From: an uncultured Oscillospiraceae bacterium
GTDB taxonomy: Bacteria > Bacillota > Clostridia > Oscillospirales > Oscillospiraceae
Assembly (NCBI GenBank): GCA_902478785.1
Contig: CABSMJ010000036.1
Span: forward strand, 1-9,892
Direction of reading: 5' to 3'
DNA length: 9,892 nucleotides
Below the pieces are notes generated by a model that saw nothing but the letters and a program-made list of their open reading frames with translations, was not told the DNA's origin and did not search any database. A program made the position numbers and the translations under genes. This document shows positions 6,293 through 9,892 of the stretch, piece after piece (the stretch's first letter is position 1; the number at the start of each line of letters is the position of its first letter).

Positions 6293-6787
6293 TTATCCTG
6301 CTTGAAACCGCTGGGAGGGGCAGGGCTCCTGCCCCTCCCACAATCGGGGCATACAGTGACTCACAGGCGGCCACGCGGGGCTTTCCTGCTCGCGCAGGAG
6401 TTTCGCCACACGCTGTCGCTCTGTGGTCAACTCCAATTCCTCCAGCTGGCGGTCGTAGTACTCGTCGACCACCTCCTGGATCGGCCGGAGCGCGAACAGC
6501 AGATTCCCGTTGCGCTTTTCTCCTGTCTTGGTGATTACCTCTGTGGGCTCTGCGGTGATAAGTCCACGCTCCTCCAACTGACGGATATACTTGCGGACGG
6601 TATTCTCGCTCATTCGCACTGCCTGTCCGATGGTTTTGATGCTGGGCCAGCACCGATGCGTCTTGCGATTCTCACACCGTTTCAGGAAACTGTACACCGC
6701 CAACTCTCCGGCACTCAGACCCAGGAGAAACACTTCGTTGGGCAGAGAGAAAAAATTTCCACGCCCGCTGTACTTGCTGTACCTCAT
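6293..6787 (-). CDS. Winged-helix DNA-binding protein (replication/regulator-like)
   Basis: A 164-residue protein. The N-terminus (MRYSKYSGRGNFFSLPNEVF) and a winged helix at about residues 22-85 (SIKTIGQAVRMSENTVRKY as the recognition region) are typical of helix-turn-helix proteins found beside mobilization genes in clostridial elements, related to RepA N-terminal/DnaD-like folds. It may control replication or transcription of the element. The ATG at 6787 overlaps the stop of the upstream gene (ATGA) and has AGGAG seven bases upstream; a start 10 codons earlier is not supported. The last 25 residues (rich in P, C, W) cover the G/C hairpin and may not be native. Confidence 0.8.
   Translation of the reverse strand: MRYSKYSGRGNFFSLPNEVFLLGLSAGELAVYSFLKRCENRKTHRCWPSIKTIGQAVRMSENTVRKYIRQLEERGLITAEPTEVITKTGEKRNGNLLFALRPIQEVVDEYYDRQLEELELTTERQRVAKLLREQESPAWPPVSHCMPRLWEGQEPCPSQRFQAG
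6294..6301 (+). other. Nic-like site TATCCTG|C
   Basis: TATCCTGC on the plus strand matches the YATCCTG|Y nic consensus of the RP4/IncP family of MOBP relaxases. It lies between the two inverted repeats upstream of the mobilization genes and overlaps the stop codon of the winged-helix gene. An eight-base match can occur by chance; the position is what makes it of interest. The actual nick site of this relaxase family is not known to me. Confidence 0.35.
6313..6339. repeat. G/C-rich perfect hairpin
   Basis: GGGAGGGGCAGG (6313-6324) and CCTGCCCCTCCC (6328-6339) form a 12-bp perfect stem with a three-base loop. It is inside the 3' end of the winged-helix gene, 12 bases from the nic-like site. 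It may be part of oriT or a transcription/translation brake between regulator and mobilization genes. No T tract follows. Confidence 0.5.
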
Positions 6788-6993
6788 ACGCCATCTCCTA
6801 CACGCTCTTTCACCCACTGGATGAACTGCTCCTTGGGCACTACCATCCTGTTGCCGATGCGTAGCACCGGGAAGCCCGGCTTGTGCATCAGTCCGTAACC
6901 GCTGGACGGTGACACGCCAAGCACTTTTGCCACTGTTTCCGAGTTCAGGAACAGCGGTAGGTCATCGTAGGATCTGTATTCGGATTCTTTCAA
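6784..6993 (-). CDS. Excisionase-type HTH protein
   Basis: A 69-residue MerR-like/HTH_17 DNA-binding protein. Residues 14-62 show the family pattern: LFLNSETVAKVLGVSPSS for the helix-turn-helix, then FPVLRIGNRMVVPKEQFIQW for the wing and final helix. Such proteins serve as recombination direction factors (Xis) or small regulators in integrative elements. The start is TTG at 6993, overlapping the preceding stop (TTGA) with AGGAGG seven bases upstream, so translation is coupled. Role as Xis is inferred from size and from the tyrosine recombinases of the same element. Confidence 0.8.
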   Translation of the reverse strand: MKESEYRSYDDLPLFLNSETVAKVLGVSPSSGYGLMHKPGFPVLRIGNRMVVPKEQFIQWVKERVGDGV

Positions 6994-7352
6994 TGAGCAT
7001 CCTCCTCTTGGATATCACGGGCAGCGTCAGGACGCACCAGACGCAGGAACTCCTCCACGGAATTGACCACCCCGGCATCCTTTAGCTGCTGGTAGCGGAT
7101 CAGGTCGCAGAGTGTACGGAGATTGACCTCCGCGCACTCCAACAGCTTATCCAGCGCCACGATCTGCTGCTCCGTGCTGAGTGAGATGGGCTCGTCCGGA
7201 TCTTGCAGGTAAGCCCGCACCGCGTCCTCCTCCGGCATCTCATCTCCTAAGACTTCCTTCATCCCCTGAAGGACATAGTCCAGTGTTTCTCTCTCCGCGT
7301 TGGCGGTCAGAAAACTCAGAAGCTGTTTTTGCCTTGCACCAAATAAATTCAT
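6990..7352 (-). CDS. Protein of unknown function, first gene of Xis-mob operon
   Basis: A 120-residue, acidic, mostly helical protein that I do not recognise. It begins MNLFGARQKQLLSFL and ends DIQEEDAH; there is no signal peptide, membrane segment or cysteine motif. ATG 7352 was chosen because GAGGAG lies eight bases upstream; the ATG two codons earlier (7358) sits only two bases from it. The gene overlaps the excisionase-type gene by four bases and so belongs to the same operon, suggesting a part in control or maintenance of the element. Confidence 0.75.
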   Translation of the reverse strand: MNLFGARQKQLLSFLTANAERETLDYVLQGMKEVLGDEMPEEDAVRAYLQDPDEPISLSTEQQIVALDKLLECAEVNLRTLCDLIRYQQLKDAGVVNSVEEFLRLVRPDAARDIQEEDAH

Positions 7353-7441
7353 CGTCATCGCTCCTCTGTGTACTTTAGCTGAGGCATTCCCGGCTACGGC
7401 CAGGGCCGGGGTTTCCGGGAGTCGGAAATTTTGCCCTCTAC

Positions 7442-7471
7442 TTATCAGGACACTCACAGGCAGTTTGTAAA
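7442..7471 (-). promoter_or_regulatory. Weak promoter candidate for the Xis-mob operon
   Basis: TTTACA (7471-7466) is five of six for a -35 box. The best -10 nearby is GATAAG (7446-7441), four of six, at 19 bases spacing; TGATAA at 18 bases is poorer. A promoter is expected here because a strong terminator lies immediately upstream and a new operon begins downstream. The leader also contains a G/C stem, TCCCGG (7388-7393) with CCGGGA (7415-7420). Confidence 0.25.
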
Positions 7472-7479
7472 CCAGAAAA

Positions 7480-7523
7480 TAAAAAAAGTTGAGGGGCTCT
7501 GTCATTTGACAGAGCCCCTCAAC
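7480..7523 (-). terminator. Strong intrinsic terminator overlapping the sigma-like gene
   Basis: A perfect 17-bp stem, GTTGAGGGGCTCTGTCA (plus strand 7488-7504) with its exact complement at 7507-7523, is followed on the minus strand by seven T and then ATTTT. The stop codon and last codons of the sigma-like gene are inside the stem. It should stop transcription coming from the SOS-type promoter. Confidence 0.9.
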
Positions 7524-7891
7524 TGTTCGTGGAACTTTTTCAGCCGCTTTGATACCGCCGCTTTGGACACGCCGTAGATCGTCCCAATCTCTTCCATGGT
7601 CAATCCCCTGCCATATCGGAGTTCTACAAGATCCCGGCCCTGATCTCCCAGACCATCGACGGCTTTCCGCAGAGTTTCAAGCTGGAGGTTCCAGAGCACC
7701 TCATCCTCCATGGGACGCCTGACACAATCCGAACCGGACAGCACCGTTTCAAACTCACTTTTACTCAGATGCCTTTTGTCCTGCTTTTCCTGCGCCTGTT
7801 CCCGTTTCCGATCCTGCTCCAGGAAGTCTGCGACCTCCTTTGGCACTGATACTTGCTGGACACTATAGATGATAACGACAGAGTCGTTCAT
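7502..7891 (-). CDS. Small sigma-70 region 4 regulator
   Basis: A 129-residue protein with a clear sigma-70 region 4 helix-turn-helix at about residues 75-125 (LRYGRGLTMEEIGTIYGVSK, then AAVSKRLKKF). It has no region 2, so it is not a full sigma factor; such proteins are common in Tn916-like and other clostridial elements and probably regulate element genes. Residues 15-45 are charged (EQDRKREQAQEKQDKRH), as is usual for this family. ATG 7891 is preferred over a GTG 17 codons earlier because family members start near here; its binding site (GGAAAG) is weak. The preceding frame ends in ATGA overlap with this start. Transcription likely comes from the LexA-box promoter near 8090. Confidence 0.8.
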   Translation of the reverse strand: MNDSVVIIYSVQQVSVPKEVADFLEQDRKREQAQEKQDKRHLSKSEFETVLSGSDCVRRPMEDEVLWNLQLETLRKAVDGLGDQGRDLVELRYGRGLTMEEIGTIYGVSKAAVSKRLKKFHEQLRGSVK

Positions 7892-8049
7892 TTGCACACT
7901 TTCCGCTTTCCACGGAAAGGCGCACACCCGCGCTGCCGGCACAGCGCCAAATACTGAAGACCTTCATAGAAGTTCCCTTCGTACAGGGTGGTTGTGGTGC
8001 CCTACGAGGCCCATGAATGTCTGAGGTCCCACCGGGGTGTGGACCTCAC
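7888..8049 (-). other. Possible remnant of a small gene before the sigma-like gene
   Basis: A frame from GTG 8049 to TGA 7888 reads as protein-like after an in-frame TAG at 8004-8002 (LYEGNFYEGLQYLALCRQRG). Its TGA overlaps the ATG of the sigma-like gene in the ATGA form typical of coupled genes. No intact start with a binding site is visible. I do not recognise the sequence; it may be a remnant or chance. Confidence 0.25.
8022..8048. repeat. Inverted repeat in the leader of the sigma-like gene
   Basis: TGAGGTCC (8022-8029) pairs with GGACCTCA (8041-8048), enclosing a shorter complementary segment. It lies downstream of the LexA-box promoter and upstream of the sigma-like gene. It could be an RNA leader structure or a protein site. 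No T tract follows on either strand. Confidence 0.4.
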
Positions 8050-8085
8050 CGGAAAGCTGCGAGTTTTCGGCTTTCGCCTGATTTT

Positions 8086-8114
8086 AATATAGAACAAACG
8101 TTCTGCTATGTCGA
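8086..8114 (-). promoter_or_regulatory. Promoter with LexA (SOS) box in its spacer
   Basis: On the minus strand TCGACA (8114-8109, five of six for -35) is followed after exactly 17 bases by TATATT (8091-8086, five of six for -10). The spacer holds AGAACAAACGTTCT, whose core 8092-8103 fits the Gram-positive LexA consensus GAACRNRYGTTC at every position. LexA bound here would cover the promoter, so transcription towards the sigma-like gene should rise after DNA damage. Sequence match is seen; regulation is inferred. Confidence 0.7.
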
Positions 8115-8201
8115 GCACGTAGGGACATTCAACAGACAATTTCTGATCCGCTACATAGACCTCTTTGCAGCCCTACCGCCAGCAAGGTTTATCATAGCTC
8201 C

Positions 8202-9892
8202 CTACGCCGCCGCGTTGGCGTTGATTCGGTCAATGACATCTTTGATGCCAGCCCAGAGGGTCAGGTCGGTAAACACCTCCACAATACTTCCCTGATCTGT
8301 AAAGGGTGGCTCCTGGAGGACAGACAGGTCCTTCATCATGCCGTTGTGGACGATGTACTCCACAATCTGGTTGACGAAGTAGATCTGCCGGCTGTCCAGG
8401 TTGGTATCATCGAGATATTGGGAAAAGGCCTCCTTGGCGGCGTTCATGTCCAGGCCCACGATCTCCCGAACGAATTCGCCCAGGGGTTTGGCTCCCAGCT
8501 CCGCCTCGTAGTCCTGGCGGCTGCCCACCTGGCTCCACAGAATATTCTCCAGCTCTTTTACATCATCGTCTGTCAAAGGAATGTTGGAGCGCAACTTTGC
8601 GATAGCCGGGTTGTCCTGGTGTTGGCGGACATAGAACTCCGCCTTGGCCTTGTAGTTCTTCAGATCATCGTTCTCCAGCTCCGACTCCTTCCACTCCACG
8701 GAGAGGATATCATCTGTAAAGTTGGTATTGTAAATGGCACCGTCATGAGGCAGGTACTTCATCAGGTTCCGCAAGCATTCCCGGATGTGCTCCAACTCGT
8801 TGATCCCGGCGTTGTCCAGGTAGTCGGTATGCAGGATTTTCTCGATGAGTTCCGATTGCGCCCGGATTTCCGGGATGTTAGCCACACCGGCGATAGCGCT
8901 GACCTTTTTCACCAAATCTTTCCGGGCCCTGGAGTAGGTTTTGCCCACCAGGTAGGCCAGCTCGATCCCGTACATCAACGCGTCAAAGCGAACCGTGCTG
9001 GCCTCGTCCCCGTCGGGCTGGAGCAGCGGGGCAACTTCCTCCTTTAGGTTCAGAGTATCCTCATAGGTGAGGGCCTGATAACTCTCCGGGTCGGAGAACT
9101 TCTCCACATACCGAAGGTGTTGCTTCACCGCGAAGTTTCCCCGGTCCAGTTCCTGGACTTTTGCAATCACCTCCTCCACCAGCCGCTGGCGGAAGGGGAT
9201 CAGCTCCCCGGTCTGATAGGCCAGATCCTGGAGCTTGAAAATAATCTGGGATTTTAGATAAAAGATCGCGCTTTGCAGGGCCATCTGCCCCACGGTGGCC
9301 TTGCCTTTGCTCATGCGGAAAAATTCAAAATTGCCGCACAGGTCGAAAATATAGAACTTGTCCTTGTCCTTCCCATCCATCAGCCCCAGACACAGCCGGG
9401 TGCCCCGGCCGATCATCTGCCAGAATTTCGCCTTGCTCATCACTTTCTTGAAGAACACCAGATTCAGCACATCCGGCACGTCGATGCCGGTGTCCAGCAT
9501 ATCCACGGAGATGGCGATTTGCGGCAGCTTGTTCGGTTCCGAGAACTCGTCGATAGCGCTCTGGGCGTAGGTCATGTAGTTGTCGATGACCTTGGCGTAA
9601 CCGGGCAGGTGGGGGTACTCCTTCCCGAATACCTCTAAAATCTTTTCCGCGTGGCGGTGGTTCTTGGCGAAAATGATAGTCTTGCCCAGCTTTTCCCCGT
9701 AGTCGATTTTCAGGCCGTTGGTCATGAGCAGGTCCAGGGCCTTGCGGATGGTATCCTCGTTGAATACCCATTCGTTGAGCCCGGCGGGCTCGATCTTCTC
9801 CGGCAGGTCACCGTTCTCATCAGTGAAGGTGGCCTCATATTCCTCCTTTTCGTCCTCTGGCAGGCCGTCATAGGTGATTCCCTCCTTGAGAA
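8202..9892 (-). CDS. hsdR: Type I restriction enzyme subunit R (3' part, partial)
   Basis: The last 562 codons of the motor/nuclease subunit of a type I restriction-modification enzyme; the gene is open at the right edge. HsdR pumps DNA and cuts it away from the recognition site, together with HsdM and HsdS. The visible part starts within the second RecA-like helicase lobe: residues about 70-78 (KTIIFAKNH, motif IV region), 127-141 (ISVDMLDTGIDVPDV, motif V) and 158-165 (QMIGRGTR, motif VI, arginine finger). The remaining 390 residues match the helical C-terminal region of EcoEI-like R subunits that joins HsdM. The N-terminal nuclease and Walker motifs are outside the window. No lesion is seen. 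It points the same way as the mobile-element genes and may be cargo. Confidence 0.9.
   Translation of the reverse strand, partial: LKEGITYDGLPEDEKEEYEATFTDENGDLPEKIEPAGLNEWVFNEDTIRKALDLLMTNGLKIDYGEKLGKTIIFAKNHRHAEKILEVFGKEYPHLPGYAKVIDNYMTYAQSAIDEFSEPNKLPQIAISVDMLDTGIDVPDVLNLVFFKKVMSKAKFWQMIGRGTRLCLGLMDGKDKDKFYIFDLCGNFEFFRMSKGKATVGQMALQSAIFYLKSQIIFKLQDLAYQTGELIPFRQRLVEEVIAKVQELDRGNFAVKQHLRYVEKFSDPESYQALTYEDTLNLKEEVAPLLQPDGDEASTVRFDALMYGIELAYLVGKTYSRARKDLVKKVSAIAGVANIPEIRAQSELIEKILHTDYLDNAGINELEHIRECLRNLMKYLPHDGAIYNTNFTDDILSVEWKESELENDDLKNYKAKAEFYVRQHQDNPAIAKLRSNIPLTDDDVKELENILWSQVGSRQDYEAELGAKPLGEFVREIVGLDMNAAKEAFSQYLDDTNLDSRQIYFVNQIVEYIVHNGMMKDLSVLQEPPFTDQGSIVEVFTDLTLWAGIKDVIDRINANAAA

Larger units (their letters stand above)
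7892..8201. other. 310-base stretch without a confirmed gene
   Basis: Between hsdR and the sigma-like gene there is no well-supported gene. The stretch holds the LexA-box promoter, a leader inverted repeat and a possible gene remnant (all listed separately). No hairpin with a T tract follows the hsdR stop. The plus-strand frame starting at 8017 has no binding site and runs into hsdR on the opposite strand. Confidence 0.6.

Noticed and set aside
7863..7967. Small minus-strand frame of 34 residues (MKVFSIWRCAGSAG...)
   Set aside because: It has only a weak AAGGGA-like signal and overlaps the start of the sigma-like gene by many codons; the other frame there looks more protein-like.
8030..8050. 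AGGTCCAC on the minus strand near 8046, similar to the end of the tRNA (AGGTCCAC)
   Set aside because: Only eight bases and in opposite orientation to the tRNA end, so it cannot be the matching attachment repeat.
8157..8193. Possible 14-residue peptide (MINLAGGRAAKRSM) right after hsdR
   Set aside because: Too short to judge and no family resemblance; probably chance.
8017..8295. Plus-strand open frame of 92 codons between the regulator and hsdR
   Set aside because: No ribosome binding site, 3' third antisense to hsdR, and it crosses the LexA-box promoter.
8346..9047. Plus-strand open frame opposite hsdR (233 codons)
   Set aside because: It is a shadow of hsdR; the minus strand shows helicase motifs in the same gene and the plus frame has no start signal.
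1..9892. CRISPR array or rRNA
   Set aside because: No regularly spaced repeats and no rRNA-like conserved stretches were seen on either strand.

Overview
The window looks like part of a chromosome of a gut-type Clostridia (Bacillota; the Oscillospiraceae are the best guess). This rests on the moderately high GC content, strong AGGAGG ribosome binding sites, a Gram-positive type LexA box (GAACnnnnGTTC), and protein families typical of integrative elements in that group. No marker gene fixes the genus.

The window is best read as the left end of an integrative mobilizable element inserted at the 3' end of a tRNA-Ala(CGC) gene. Bases 1-256 are chromosomal flank and contain a broken copy of the 5' half of a tRNA. 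The intact tRNA lies at 257-332. It is followed by two strong hairpins and a set of short direct repeats (337-447) that could be a terminator region plus recombinase arm sites. All protein genes recognised to the right are on the minus strand and read towards the tRNA.

In transcription order (right to left) they are: the 3' part of hsdR, a type I restriction subunit (9892-8202, open at the window edge); a 310-base non-coding stretch with a promoter whose spacer contains a perfect LexA (SOS) box; a small sigma-70 region 4 regulator (7891-7502) ending inside a strong terminator; a 120-residue protein of unknown function; an excisionase-type HTH protein; a winged-helix initiator/regulator-like protein; a region with inverted repeats and a TATCCTG|C nic-like site (candidate oriT); a ribbon-helix-helix-like relaxosome accessory gene; a MobP-type relaxase with a Sel1-repeat tail; a DUF6809-type small protein; and two tandem tyrosine recombinase genes.

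The transfer and recombination module appears to be decaying. The first recombinase of the tandem pair (3255-2098) has an amber codon between its arm-binding and core domains. The relaxase has an amber codon, a frameshift 24 bases later, and a one-base insertion in a G run. The accessory gene has lost the frame of its best start codon. The downstream recombinase (2093-492) is intact and has an unusual C-terminal extension: a second arm-binding-like domain followed by a helix-turn-helix. Several lesions are single-base changes in G runs, so sequencing error should be excluded before the element is called dead. The most notable points are the SOS-box promoter, the double-ended recombinase, the candidate oriT and the amber-interrupted frames.
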